64,000 nt of DNA from Poriferisodalis sp022821985 (GCF_965219595.1 NZ_OZ244781.1:930001-994000); one strand, 5' to 3'; positions 48,302-57,589 are shown, counted from the first letter of the stretch. Numbers and translations: made by a program. Notes: a model not told the origin generated them from the sequence alone.

Positions 48302-48700
48302 TCAGCTCGCTATCAGCAGTGCTGATTGGGGGTGCAGCGCTGCGAGGCCGCGGTCGAGTGTTGCCAGACGGCCCCCGAAGTGCCGGGCGAGCGCGGCGAG
48401 GTAGGCGTCGGTCACTTGGCGATGCCCGATGACCCCGGCGAGCGTTGCGGCGTCGAAGCCGATCTCGTCTGCCCAGAACACGTGCTGGGGCAGCGACTGC
48501 ACCTGCTGCAGCGCGCCGAACGCGTCGAGCGCGCCGATGCCTTCGCGGATCAGAAAACGCAGCAGCGTCCCCTGAGTGATGGGGCAGGTGGCCAGATCAT
48601 CGTCGTGGCCGTCGAACCAGGCTCGGGCCAGACGGTGATGGACATGGTCTTCGACGACGAGCGCGATGAGGACGTTCCCGTCGGCGAGCGCTGCGGTCAT
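48302..48700 (-). CDS. PIN-domain toxin (VapC-like)
   Basis: 132 residues. ALADGNVLIALVVEDHVHHR supplies the first Asp, then ITQGTLLRFLIREG and TDAYLAALARHFGGRLATLD with the later acidic residues. The layout fits the TTHA0281/VapC subgroup. Its start overlaps the upstream antitoxin stop by 4 bp. Confidence 0.87.
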   Translation of the reverse strand: MTAALADGNVLIALVVEDHVHHRLARAWFDGHDDDLATCPITQGTLLRFLIREGIGALDAFGALQQVQSLPQHVFWADEIGFDAATLAGVIGHRQVTDAYLAALARHFGGRLATLDRGLAALHPQSALLIAS

Positions 48701-48915
48701 TCGTCTTCGAGGGACCGGACGTCTTCGGCTGTGACAACCCGCCCGACCCGGAGGGTCGGCAGCCCCGCGGCAGCCGGCGTTGCGGGCGCATCGACCGGGC
48801 TGAGCGCCAGCCGGATCAGCTCAGTGACGACTTGGCTCAGCGACTTGCGCTGTTGGTGCGCGATCTCGCGGGCGAGGGCATGCACATCGGCCGGCAGGTC
48901 GATCGTCGTCCGCAT
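48697..48915 (-). CDS. Ribbon-helix-helix antitoxin (VapB-like)
   Basis: 72 residues from ATG 48915 (a GTG one codon earlier is possible). MRTTIDLPADVHALAREIAH, then KSLSQVVTELIRLAL is a textbook RHH DNA-binding dimer unit. The C-terminal toxin-binding tail contains VVTAEDVRSLEDE. Upstream arms GCATC (48920-48924) and GATGC (48935-48939) may be its operator. Confidence 0.85.
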   Translation of the reverse strand: MRTTIDLPADVHALAREIAHQQRKSLSQVVTELIRLALSPVDAPATPAAAGLPTLRVGRVVTAEDVRSLEDE

Positions 48916-48935
48916 CACTGCATCATAACATCACG

Positions 48936-49076
48936 ATGCTGCTAGCGAGCGCCCGACCTACCGCGACGTGGTGGCCGACCGGCCATGACGCCCGACGCGA
49001 CACCGCCCAGGCTCTGGAGCGCTTCGGCTGGGTCGAGGACCGATTCGGCGTGTCCTGGCTCCTGAACATCAGCTGA
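48936..49076 (+). pseudogene. C-terminal fragment of a VOC/PhnB-like protein
   Basis: A 46-residue frame ends with ERFGWVEDRFGVSWLLNIS, closely resembling the end of PhnB/VOC (glyoxalase-like) proteins. No N-terminal part exists upstream, where the vapB-like gene begins. It is probably a deletion remnant. Confidence 0.45.
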
Positions 49077-49089
49077 CCCAAGCCCCTCG

Positions 49090-50370
49090 TCAGCTTCTCC
49101 AGAGTGACGAGATGGGCCGCATGCTGATGCGGTCGCCGAGGCTGAGGTCGTGCTCGCCCATGTGCAGCACGATCCCGCCGGCGAACGCCCCGGGAGCCAC
49201 GGTGTCGAGCCGGTCGCGCAGCCAGCGAAGGTGGTCTGCTGCGCGGGGCGAGGGAGAGCTGCTGGCCTTGACCTCGATGGCAGTCACCGAGCCGTCGGGC
49301 GTCTCGAGGATGATGTCTGCCTCGTGGTGCGCGTCGCGGTAGTGCCACAGGCTGATGCGAGCCGCGGCGCTGGTGGCTTGACGGGCGATCTCGTTGACGA
49401 CGAATGACTCAGCGAGCATGCCGAATGCCTGTGATGTCGGTGCCAGCAGCGCCTGTGGCCCGGTGCCGAGCAGGTGCGCGGCGAGGCCGGTGTCGGCAAT
49501 GTGCAGCTTGGGGCGCCGGATCGCTCGCGCCGACAGGTTGCGCGACCAGGCTGGGAGCTCCTGGGTCAAGAACACGGCCCGGAGCCAATCGAGGTAGCTG
49601 ACGACGGTTGGCTGGCTGATGGCGAGCCGCCTCGACGCCGCTGTGAGGTTCAGTTCCTGGGATGTCTGGGCGGCAGTCCAGCGCAGCAGCGGCGCCAGCG
49701 CCGTGGATCGCCGGATGTCCGCGAGCGCGGTGATGTCACGGCTCACGACGGTCTCGATGTAGCTCTCGAACCAGCCCGCACGCAGGTCCTCGGGCAGCCG
49801 CAGCACCTCCGGGTAGCCGCCAGTGCAGATCAGCTCGGCATAGTCGCGTCGGGTCAGCGACGGCGAGCTGCCACGGCGCGGGGCGCCGGGCTGGCGGTCT
49901 GCGCTCATCCATCTCTCGATCAGCGGCTCCTCGGCGCCGGCGATCTCGGCTTGGGACAGAGGGGTCAGGCGCATCAGCCGCGCCCGCCCCGCCAGCGACT
50001 CGCTGATAGTCGGCACCAACAGGAAATCGGTGGAACCGGTCAGCAGGAACCGGCCCGGCGTCTGCTCTTCGTCTGCCAGACGCTTGACCGCCCTGATCAG
50101 CCGGTCGCCGGCCAACTGCACCTCGTCGACAGCCAGCGGCGTCGGCCATGCGGTCAGCAACGCCGCAGGATCGTCAAGCGCAGCCTGCAGCATCGGCTCG
50201 TCCTCGAGGGTCACATAGGTGCCGCCTGCACGCTCTGCCACCCTGCGCGCCAGGGTCGTCTTCCCCGACTGGCGCGCACCGTGCAACACCACGACGCGAA
50301 AGCCGCCAAGCGCATGACTGACACGAGGACCGAGATGCCGGGCGATGTGCCCCTCGATGTGCGCGACCAC
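49090..50370 (-). CDS. AAA_14/DUF4143 family ATPase
   Basis: 426 residues. Walker A HGARQSGKTTLA (about residues 30-41), Walker B-like PLAVDEVQL, sensor FLLTGSTDFL, then a winged-helix region (LNLTAASRRLAISQPTVVSY) and a DUF4143 C-terminus with HEADIILETPDGSVTAIEVK. Compared with the 39662 gene it is only distantly related. Adjacent genes are gene fragments and toxin-antitoxin pairs. Confidence 0.88.
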   Translation of the reverse strand: MVAHIEGHIARHLGPRVSHALGGFRVVVLHGARQSGKTTLARRVAERAGGTYVTLEDEPMLQAALDDPAALLTAWPTPLAVDEVQLAGDRLIRAVKRLADEEQTPGRFLLTGSTDFLLVPTISESLAGRARLMRLTPLSQAEIAGAEEPLIERWMSADRQPGAPRRGSSPSLTRRDYAELICTGGYPEVLRLPEDLRAGWFESYIETVVSRDITALADIRRSTALAPLLRWTAAQTSQELNLTAASRRLAISQPTVVSYLDWLRAVFLTQELPAWSRNLSARAIRRPKLHIADTGLAAHLLGTGPQALLAPTSQAFGMLAESFVVNEIARQATSAAARISLWHYRDAHHEADIILETPDGSVTAIEVKASSSPSPRAADHLRWLRDRLDTVAPGAFAGGIVLHMGEHDLSLGDRISMRPISSLWRS

Positions 50371-50552
50371 ACTTCCACACTAGCGCAAATGACTATTTCG
50401 CACGGACACTAATTGAAGAATTGCACCACCACTGCTTGCTATATTGCACAGCGGATTCTTCAGGAGGTGATTCTCGCGCAGCTGGGCTCTCGCCAGCACG
50501 CCCCGCCCCGTTGCCGAAAAATGCATAGTTGCCGATCAGAATTCGGCGATTT

Positions 50553-50672
50553 TTGGATGTACCTGCGAGAGGAGATCCGGTCCGAAGCGGCGGTGCGCAA
50601 CCTGGCGGCATTCGTGCGGTTCTTGCCCGTGGCTGGGCTGATGCACGGCCAGAGCATCAACGCAGCGCCGGA
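50553..50672 (+). pseudogene. Fragment of another AAA_14-type ATPase
   Basis: In-frame residues YLREEIRSEAAVRNLAAFVR and FLPVAGLMHGQSIN match the central segment of AAA_14 ATPases of a different subgroup (compare the usual YL-EE-RAEALVRN-FARFL pattern). Neither Walker motifs nor the C-terminal domain are nearby. Only this piece survives, just before the next antitoxin gene. 50371-50552 contains nothing else I recognise. Confidence 0.55.
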
Positions 50673-50696
50673 AACCGGGTGGAATAAGATAAAGGT

Positions 50697-50996
50697 ATGA
50701 CCAAGCGCCGCATCACGGTCACCATCGATGAAGATCTCCTGGAGGCTGCGAGCGCCGCTGTGAGCGCTGGGGAAGCTTCCTCGGTGAGTGCATGGATCAA
50801 CGAGGCGCTGTCCGACAAGTGCGAACAGCGGCGGCTGCTCGATGCCCTCGGCGAAGCAATAGCCGACTACGAGGCCGAGTTCGGCAAGATCACCCTGGAG
50901 CAAGTTGAAGAACGGCGCCGCCTTGATCGCGAAGAGGCGGAGCAGTTCCGCATCGAATGGCAGCAGCGGAGAGCCGAGCGTGAGCTTGGTGCTTGA
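50697..50996 (+). CDS. Antitoxin, RHH-like
   Basis: 99 residues, ATG behind AAAGG. The N-terminal KRRITVTIDEDLLEAASAAV and SVSAWINEALSDK resemble a ribbon-helix-helix domain. The long charged helix after it (LEQVEERRRLDREEAEQFRI) should bind the toxin. The toxin gene starts inside its last codons (17-bp overlap). Confidence 0.78.
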   Translation: MTKRRITVTIDEDLLEAASAAVSAGEASSVSAWINEALSDKCEQRRLLDALGEAIADYEAEFGKITLEQVEERRRLDREEAEQFRIEWQQRRAERELGA

Positions 50997-51360
50997 TGCG
51001 GGGGCGCTGGTTGCCCTCGAACGCGATGAGCAGGGGCTCTGGGAACGCGTGGAGGATGCTCATCTGACCGGCCGTCCCCCGCTGACCCATGGCGGCGTGG
51101 TGGCGCAGGTGTGGCGGGGCGGTTCAGGGCGTCAAGCCCGGCTGGCGAAAGCGCTGCTGGGTACTCGCGTTGTGCCGCTCAACGATGAGCTGGGCCGCCG
51201 GGCGGGCGTGTTGCTGGCGCGGACAGGCCTTGTCGATGCCATCGATGCCGCGCTCGTCGCCCTGTGCCGTGGAGGCGACCAGATAGTGACCTCTGACCCT
51301 CACGACATCGCGGCGCTCGCCGACGCGGCCCGCATCGACGTCGACATCGTGCGCGCATAG
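50980..51360 (+). CDS. PIN-domain toxin
   Basis: 126 residues from GTG 50980, chosen because the PIN motif follows directly (SLVLDAGALVALERDE). The other acidic positions are in TGLVDAIDAALVALC and IVTSDPHDIAAL. The usual Glu after the second strand is not obvious (LTHGGVVAQVWRGG has none), so activity may be altered, although some PIN subgroups share this. Confidence 0.78.
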   Translation: MSLVLDAGALVALERDEQGLWERVEDAHLTGRPPLTHGGVVAQVWRGGSGRQARLAKALLGTRVVPLNDELGRRAGVLLARTGLVDAIDAALVALCRGGDQIVTSDPHDIAALADAARIDVDIVRA

Positions 51361-51500
51361 CTGCCAGCGCTCGCGCCGGGCCCAAGACCTGCCGGGCGGC
51401 GCTGAATCGGACGCGATTGCCACGTAGTCATGACTATTTTCATCCAGCTTGATCGCTTCGACGACGCTCGCCCTCGATGGTGAGCACGAGGAGAGTGGTG

Positions 51501-52079
51501 ATGAGGACAGCGAGAGCAGGGGCCTGTGCCGTGCTTGCAGCCGGGCTGCTGGCGGTGGCCGCAGGACCCGCGGTGGCAACGAACGACATGACGATCACCG
51601 GCGTGTGCATGAGCTATTCGCTGCACTACGAGGTCTCCTTGGACAACGTGGGCAACACGCCAGATGCCACCTTGCACCCCGACACCGAAACGCCGGTGAC
51701 CTTTGAGGTGGATCCGGCAGACGCCAGATTCATGGCGTACGGCGAGCGCTGGGATCTGCACTCCAATGGTCAGCAGTTCGTTTCCAACGACAAAACTGAA
51801 CCCGTCACCGGTTCGACCTCGTGCGCTTCCTCTTCACCGTCGACCCCGAAATACACAACGGTCGAGACCAAGTCCATTGCCGTGGTGAACGCCTGGCACG
51901 CCGCCGAGGAAGGCAGGACGCGTGCTTCTGGCTACACGGCTGTGGCGCAGGCATGGAACAGCTACTGCGCTGTGGAGAAGGGCTGCACCGACACGCTGCC
52001 GACGAGTCCAGCGGCCTACTGCACGGAACTCGGGATCACGGGCACGGGCTTCGAGCTTGTCGGCGGCTATGTGTGCTGA
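51501..52079 (+). CDS. Small secreted protein of unknown function
   Basis: 192 residues from ATG 51501, with GAGGAG upstream. The N-terminal RTARAGACAVLAAGLLAVAA is a signal peptide, cut near AVA. The mature part has six or more cysteines (GVCMSYS, GSTSCAS, NSYCAVEKGCTD, AAYCTELG, GGYVC), suggesting disulfides. I do not recognise the family. Confidence 0.65.
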   Translation: MRTARAGACAVLAAGLLAVAAGPAVATNDMTITGVCMSYSLHYEVSLDNVGNTPDATLHPDTETPVTFEVDPADARFMAYGERWDLHSNGQQFVSNDKTEPVTGSTSCASSSPSTPKYTTVETKSIAVVNAWHAAEEGRTRASGYTAVAQAWNSYCAVEKGCTDTLPTSPAAYCTELGITGTGFELVGGYVC

Positions 52080-52132
52080 CAGCTTGACGTGATATGAGCG
52101 CTGATCTTCGCCAACCTCACGTGACGCAGTAG

Positions 52133-53623
52133 CTAGCTCATCGGCGGGGTGGCTCGGCCCCCGCGGTTGTCTCCCCAGCAGTGGATGGTGCCGTCCTCGG
52201 CCAGTCCGCAGGTGTGCAAGCCGCCAGCAGACAGTGCGACAAACGGCACGACGTCACCGTTTTGATTCTGGACTACGTGGGCGTTGCCCTCACCGCCGCC
52301 CGTGACTTGGCCGTGCGAGTCCTCTCCCCAGCAGAACACGGTGCCCAAGGCGATCCCGCACGCGTGGCGGCCCCCGGTCGACACCGCAGTAATGGCGCCC
52401 TGTGGGATGCTGATCCTCACCGGCCCCCCGCCTTCGTAGATCGCACCCCAGCAGGTGACCGTGCCGTCGCCGTGCCGCACGCACACTTGGGGGCCGAGAT
52501 GCGCCGACAGCTGCGCGAAGTCTCCCGATCCGCTACCCGTCAGCAGTCCCCAGCAGAAGAACATGTCGTTGGTCGCCGCCAGCCCGCACGTGTGGAACTC
52601 CCCGGCCGAGACCGCTGCGAACTCGCCGACATTCGGCGTCGACTGGCCGTCTTCGTCCAATCCCCAGCACGCGACGGTGCGGTCGGTGCGCAACCCGCAT
52701 GTGTGCTGCCCGCCCACAGACACAGCAGTGAACGTGCCCTCGGGCGGGCTCGCCTTGCCCTCGACATTCGAGCCCCAGCACACAGCGGTGCCGTCGGAGC
52801 GCAGGGCGCACGAATGCTCGAACCCCGACGACAGCGCCGTGTAGGTCACGGCGCCCTCCTCGGTGGCCTCAGTGGGCTCCCCTTGGGCGATGCGGCGTGC
52901 GTGGGTGCTGACGAGCTGTGCGGTGTGCCAGCGATCGTCGCCGGCTATCCGGGTCAACGAGTAGCTCAGTCCTTCGAACTTCTCTTGGGGCACCGCGTCG
53001 AGGCCGCCCACGATGATGCAGTCGGTGCCGATGACGCCGGCCAGCGTCACGGCGCTGTACAGGTCGGACTGCGCCGCCTCGTCAGAGGCCACCAAGATCG
53101 CCACGTCGCCAGTGCAGTCGGTCGTCGGGTCTTCGGCGCCCGCCGACGCCTCGACTGTGCCCGTGTCGACGCCGCCGGCAGAGATCAACGCCTGCGCGCC
53201 CACCAGGCGAGCCGTATGCCAGCGGTCGGTGCCGGCCAGCCGGGTGAGGGCATGATTGGCCACCTTGGCATCGGGCACTGCTGCGCTGCCGCCCACGATG
53301 AACCCGCCGTCTGCAGCAGCTTCCAAGCGAGCGAGCTGCGCCTCTGGCATGGGTTCGTCTCGCGGTCCAGCAAGCACGACGCATCGAGTATCCAGCACCC
53401 CTGCCAGGGTCACGGCGCTGTACAGATCCGACTGCGCCGGGGCGTCGGATGCCACCACGATCGGCACCTTGTCCGTGCAGTCCGTCTCGGTGTAGCTCGG
53501 CGGCGGCAGTACCGCCTCCTGGCCATGTGCTCCCGCGGGGCTCGCAATCGCCAGCATCGATGTCGCTACAACGAGCGCGCTCCAGGCGGCGGACTGACAC
53601 CGCCGACGCTTCGTGCCCGGCAT
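52133..53623 (-). CDS. Secreted protein with CWB2-type and RCC1 repeats
   Basis: 496 residues from ATG 53623. A signal peptide (about 1-33) ends at SPAGAHG. Two CWB2-like units follow (QSDLYSAVTLAGVLDT with LAGTDRWHTARLVGAQ, and QSDLYSAVTLAGVIGT with IAGDDRWHTAQLVSTH). From about residue 265 to the end there are six or seven RCC1-type propeller blades (GFEHSCALRSDGTAVCWGSN, GGQHTCGLRTDRTVACWG, GGLHTCGLAEDGTIHCWGDN). It is likely wall-bound, presenting a seven-bladed propeller for binding. Confidence 0.85.
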   Translation of the reverse strand: MPGTKRRRCQSAAWSALVVATSMLAIASPAGAHGQEAVLPPPSYTETDCTDKVPIVVASDAPAQSDLYSAVTLAGVLDTRCVVLAGPRDEPMPEAQLARLEAAADGGFIVGGSAAVPDAKVANHALTRLAGTDRWHTARLVGAQALISAGGVDTGTVEASAGAEDPTTDCTGDVAILVASDEAAQSDLYSAVTLAGVIGTDCIIVGGLDAVPQEKFEGLSYSLTRIAGDDRWHTAQLVSTHARRIAQGEPTEATEEGAVTYTALSSGFEHSCALRSDGTAVCWGSNVEGKASPPEGTFTAVSVGGQHTCGLRTDRTVACWGLDEDGQSTPNVGEFAAVSAGEFHTCGLAATNDMFFCWGLLTGSGSGDFAQLSAHLGPQVCVRHGDGTVTCWGAIYEGGGPVRISIPQGAITAVSTGGRHACGIALGTVFCWGEDSHGQVTGGGEGNAHVVQNQNGDVVPFVALSAGGLHTCGLAEDGTIHCWGDNRGGRATPPMS

Positions 53624-53718
53624 TCCGAAGACACGGGCAGCTGGGGAACGTCGTCGGCACAAGTGCATCGGCGCAATCTAGTGATGCAATAGTGGTTGTA
53701 ACTATTCCTGTCGGTCGG

Positions 53719-55170
53719 CTAGCGCCGGTGGGCTTCGATGGCGGCGAGGGCTTCTTCGAGGGTTTCGACGCCTACGACGGCGACTGAGGGCTCGGCCACG
53801 GCTACTGCTTCTTCGACTTGGGATGCGGGCACGAGGAACAGGTCGGTGCCGGCTCGCACGACGGCGTGGGACTTCTGCGGCACGCCGCCGATGGGACCCA
53901 CCGAGCCGTCGTGGTGGATGGTGCCGGTGGCGGCGACGTCGAGGTTGCCCGTGAGCGGTTCGGGCGTGAGGGCGTCGATGACCGACAGCGTGAAGGCCAG
54001 GCCGGCGGAGGGGCCGCCGATGTTCTCGATGTGAAGCCGCACGTCGATGGGCGGCTCGGCGAATTCGACGTGGGTGGTGACGATGACGCCGAGCAGGGCG
54101 ACGCCGTCCCGGGCGGCCAGGGTGACGGTGACGGTGCGGGTCTGGCCGTCGGGGGCGAGGGCGGTGAACGTGGCGGTGGCGCCCGGCTCGTGGGCCTTGA
54201 CCGTGTCGGACAGCTGCTGCGCCGTGGTGATGGCCGTGTCGCCGACCGCTTGCACGATGTCGCCTTCCAGGAGGGCGCCGTCGGCCGGGGCGTCGGGCAT
54301 GACCCGTGCGATGCGGGCGCCGATGGGGGTCATGATCTCGTGGCCCAGGTGCTCGAGGGCGACGGCCACGGCCACCTGGGTGGACTGGTCCATCTGGAGG
54401 CGGCCGGCATCACGGTTCTCGGCGACGGTGCGCTCGCCGAGGATGTCTTCGAGGTCGACCACCTCAAGAGCGCCGTCGAGCCAGCCGCCGATCACTTCGA
54501 ACAGCGACGGGGCGAAGCTGGTGCGGACGCTGACGAGGGAGATGGTGGCGTCGGAGGCGTAGGAGGGGTGGTCGCGCACGTCGACGAATTCCTCGATGTC
54601 GGCGGTGTGGCCGGGGGCGATGACGGCTTTGTCGATGAGCGTGGTGGTGAAGCCGGTGATGATGAGGAGTGCCAGGACGAGCATGCCCCCAATGAGGGTG
54701 TTGGAGCCGCGGGAATACTGGCGGGGGCGCGGGTGGCCCGAGCGCGTGTGGGTGGGGTCGGTGGTGGTGGGGTCGGCGTCGGCGTCGGCGGCGGCGGCGG
54801 CGGTGGTGGTGGCGGCGACGGCGGCGAATCCAGTGGCGGCTTCGACTGCAGGGTCGGAAGCGTTGGACTCGGCTGCGAGCGCGGCTGGAGTCTCGGGTGC
54901 GGGGTATGCCCGGTCGGGTCGCTCGGTTTCGGCGGCGGGCGGCGGGGCGAAGCCGAGATCGTCGAGCGATCCCGCAAGGGCGCGCCAGCCGAGATCTGCG
55001 TCATCGTCGGGCACGTCGGGCACGTCGTCGAGCCGGTCGTCGGGCAAGTCAGCCGGCCGGTCGTCGGGCCCGTCTGCTGGCGGGCTGCCAGGAGGGGCGT
55101 CGAGACGAGCGTCGGGATCGTCTTCCGGCGAGCCGCCGGTCGCGTCGGTCACAGGCGCACAGCGTGCCAT
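53719..55170 (-). CDS. YlbL-like PDZ/Lon-type serine protease
   Basis: About 483 residues; ATG 55170 or GTG 55188. A long acidic and Ala/Pro/Thr-rich cytoplasmic N-terminus (about 1-155) precedes one transmembrane helix (LIGGMLVLALLIITGF). A PDZ domain follows (IGARIARVMPDAPADGALLE) and then a Lon-type S16 domain with the Ser motif GGPSAGLAFTL and the catalytic Lys in IGGVPQKSHAV. Membrane-tethered with the protease outside, it probably processes exported proteins. The N-terminal extension is longer than usual. Confidence 0.88.
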   Translation of the reverse strand: MARCAPVTDATGGSPEDDPDARLDAPPGSPPADGPDDRPADLPDDRLDDVPDVPDDDADLGWRALAGSLDDLGFAPPPAAETERPDRAYPAPETPAALAAESNASDPAVEAATGFAAVAATTTAAAAADADADPTTTDPTHTRSGHPRPRQYSRGSNTLIGGMLVLALLIITGFTTTLIDKAVIAPGHTADIEEFVDVRDHPSYASDATISLVSVRTSFAPSLFEVIGGWLDGALEVVDLEDILGERTVAENRDAGRLQMDQSTQVAVAVALEHLGHEIMTPIGARIARVMPDAPADGALLEGDIVQAVGDTAITTAQQLSDTVKAHEPGATATFTALAPDGQTRTVTVTLAARDGVALLGVIVTTHVEFAEPPIDVRLHIENIGGPSAGLAFTLSVIDALTPEPLTGNLDVAATGTIHHDGSVGPIGGVPQKSHAVVRAGTDLFLVPASQVEEAVAVAEPSVAVVGVETLEEALAAIEAHRR

Positions 55171-55205
55171 GCGCCCTGTCCAAGGCACGCGCGGAGGGGT
55201 CGCAG

Positions 55206-55463
55206 ATGGGGCATATTGGGCGCATGGAACCGAGACGCATCGAGCCGAGGCACATGGGAGCGCAGCGCGTCGAGCCGGGGCACTTGGAATCTGGGCGCCC
55301 AGAACCGGGGCGGTGGCCGTACAAGCCGACTGCGATCTGGCGCAAGCTGGTTGCAGTGCTCGGGTTGGGGGCGTTCACGGCCATCTGCGTGATCGCACTG
55401 GTGGCGCTCGTGCTGGTCGGCGCGTTGGTAGGGGCGTTGGTGCTCGAAGCGCTGATCGGGTGA
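55206..55463 (+). CDS. Small membrane protein
   Basis: 85 residues from ATG 55206 with GGAGGGG upstream. The N-terminus has short repeats rich in Arg, Glu and Pro (MEPRRIEPRHMGAQRVEPGH). It is followed by one long hydrophobic stretch (AVLGLGAFTAICVIALVALV) to the C-terminus. Divergent from the PDZ-Lon gene, with 35 bp between. Function unknown. Confidence 0.55.
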   Translation: MGHIGRMEPRRIEPRHMGAQRVEPGHLESGRPEPGRWPYKPTAIWRKLVAVLGLGAFTAICVIALVALVLVGALVGALVLEALIG

Positions 55464-55554
55464 GCAGCAATGAGGCCACGGGCTACGAGCGAGAGCACTG
55501 GCGCTGGTCTGATGACTTGTGGGTGGGCCCGCGGACGGTCTCGGTGATCTCTTG

Positions 55555-56295
55555 ATGGCAGGCGATGACAGCAGGGCGGAGGGCGAGGCGTACGCACGTC
55601 GGCTGGAAGCGGTGGTAGCGGGTCATCGGGGTGAGGCAACCGTGGCGGAACGGCTGTTGGACGACGACGATCCGGGCGTGCGGGCGGCGGCGCTCGGAGC
55701 GCTGGCTCGGTGCGGGGCGCTTCAAGCGGAGCAGGTCAGGCGGGCCTTGGGAGACGAAGCGGTGGCGGTGCGGTGCCGGGCCGCGGAGCTGGCGCCGCCC
55801 GAAGTCGAGTTCGTGGCGCTGCTGAGCGATCCGGATGCGTCGGTGGTTCAGGTGGCAGCGGCGGCTCTTGGCGAGCGTGACCGGGATCCTGGGTCAGTCG
55901 AGGACTTGTGCCGGGTTGCGGGCGGCCATGACGATCCGCTGTGCCGGGAAAGCGCTGTGGCAGCGCTGGGAGCCATCGCCGCCGGCTTGGACGCCGAAGC
56001 GGGCGCGCCCCAGGAGGCTGCCGCCGACCCAGTGGCCGGGCCGGGTGCGACCCCCACCGCTACGGCAAGCAAGCAGGCCGAGCCAGGTGCGGCGCACGTC
56101 GCTGCCCGTGGGATGGCGCTCGAGATGTTGCTGGCCGCCATGGATGACCGGCCGCAGATCCGCCGCCGTGCGCTGCTCGGGCTGTACCAGTTCGACGACG
56201 ACCGGGCCGCCGATGCCGTGCGGGCAGCGCTCGAGGATCGTGACCGCCAGGTGCGGGCCATCGCCGGCGAACTGCTCGGCGTGCCCGTGCGCTGA
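55555..56295 (+). CDS. HEAT-repeat protein
   Basis: 246 residues from ATG 55555 (GTG 55519 is possible). Successive helical repeats: VAERLLDDDDPGVRAAALGA, VEFVALLSDPDASVVQVAAA, RESAVAALGAIA, MDDRPQIRRRALLGLYQFDD and ALEDRDRQVRAIAGELLG. It would be a scaffold or binding protein. It converges on the lipoprotein gene with one base between the stops. Confidence 0.75.
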   Translation: MAGDDSRAEGEAYARRLEAVVAGHRGEATVAERLLDDDDPGVRAAALGALARCGALQAEQVRRALGDEAVAVRCRAAELAPPEVEFVALLSDPDASVVQVAAAALGERDRDPGSVEDLCRVAGGHDDPLCRESAVAALGAIAAGLDAEAGAPQEAAADPVAGPGATPTATASKQAEPGAAHVAARGMALEMLLAAMDDRPQIRRRALLGLYQFDDDRAADAVRAALEDRDRQVRAIAGELLGVPVR

Positions 56296-56296
56296 G

Positions 56297-57589
56297 CTAG
56301 CTGCCGAGGCGGTCTCGCAGCATTTCCATCAGGTGGGTCACGTCGAGGGCGAGTACTTGGCGCAGCCCGAGGTCGTCGGCGGCAACATCGCTGCGTCCGT
56401 AGAGACGGAGAGTGCGCAGCGGTCCGCCGCCGATCGGCTCGGAGATGTCCATGCCGATGCGTGGCATGCCGGGCAGTGTGTTGCGGTCGGGATCGACTGG
56501 CTCGATATGCGGCGTCAGGGCAACGAGCCGTTCCCGACTCACATCGCCGGCAGCGACCGCTTGTTCCAGCAACAGGTGCAGGCGCAGCTGTGACAGCCAT
56601 CCGGCCCGCACCCGGGGGTCTGCCAGAGGGCGGTCGCCGGGCTGGGTGGGCGACGCCGGCTGCGCAAGCGGCTCGGCCGCAGCGGCGGCGCTGAAGCTTG
56701 ACCAGTCGGCGGCGAACGCATCCATCACGGCGGAGCGGCCGGTCTGCCAGGGCGGGGCGGGGTCGATAAGCAGCTCCACCTGTCCTGGCAGCTCGATGCC
56801 GGCGGCAAGGGTGGAGCGCCGTACGACGGTCAGGTTCGGCGGGAGCCGTTCGAGCACGCTGATCGCTCTGGGATCGGCCACCTCGACCAGCACGTACCGG
56901 CACTGGCGGTCGCTGACTGCGTCGGTGATGTCGAAGACGGACGCATCCAGATTGAGCACCTCGATCTCGCCCACGTCGAGGTCGAGCATTGCCGGCACCG
57001 TCTCACGGGCAGCGCCTGCGGCATAGGCCGCCGCGGCGACCTGGCGGCCCAAGGGTGAACCGTCGACGATGACGCACCAGGCGGCGCCAGGTCCGCTCGT
57101 GCGGAATCGGTCCAGCAAAGCCAGGGTGGTCAGCTCCACCGGCGCCGCTCTCGTGAGGACCCAGGCCAGGTCGTCGCCGGCCAGCGTGGCGACGGCCGGC
57201 ACTACCGGCAACGGCAGCTCGGCCGTCACGTCGGCGGCGTCGATCGCGCTGCCTGCGTAGGCCAGCGCTGCGACATCCCATTCACCGAGTGCGTCGGCAT
57301 CGAGGTGCGTTACCGACAGCTCGACCGGGTAGAGCCCGGCAATGCCGTCACGGGAGTTGACGCCATCCCAGTAGGCCTGCACGCCCGCGAGCGCCGCACG
57401 ATCAGCCTCGGAAGCAGGGCCCGTCAGGTCAACCAGCACGCCGAACGTGAACACACCGGCGTCGTAACCGTCGGCAGGAGCAAGCTGCGGCGGCACTGGC
57501 GGGCTGGCCTCAGGGGGCGATTCCGAGCAGCCGGCCGCCAACAGCACCGCTGCGAGAAGCGCCGTAGCCCGACGCACGGCCAAGCGCAC
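56297..57589 (-). CDS. Lipoprotein, ABC substrate-binding (Peripla_BP_6-like)
   Basis: About 430 residues from GTG 57589 (or GTG 57577). The lipobox is LLAAGC after a short signal, so it is membrane-attached. FTFGVLVDLTGPASEADRAA then VQAYWDGVNSRDGIAGLYPV matches the start of LivK-type receptors for branched amino acids or related ligands. No transporter genes are next to it. It follows mreB by 13 bp and is probably co-transcribed, which may be incidental or hint at an envelope role. Confidence 0.78.
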   Translation of the reverse strand: MRLAVRRATALLAAVLLAAGCSESPPEASPPVPPQLAPADGYDAGVFTFGVLVDLTGPASEADRAALAGVQAYWDGVNSRDGIAGLYPVELSVTHLDADALGEWDVAALAYAGSAIDAADVTAELPLPVVPAVATLAGDDLAWVLTRAAPVELTTLALLDRFRTSGPGAAWCVIVDGSPLGRQVAAAAYAAGAARETVPAMLDLDVGEIEVLNLDASVFDITDAVSDRQCRYVLVEVADPRAISVLERLPPNLTVVRRSTLAAGIELPGQVELLIDPAPPWQTGRSAVMDAFAADWSSFSAAAAAEPLAQPASPTQPGDRPLADPRVRAGWLSQLRLHLLLEQAVAAGDVSRERLVALTPHIEPVDPDRNTLPGMPRIGMDISEPIGGGPLRTLRLYGRSDVAADDLGLRQVLALDVTHLMEMLRDRLGS

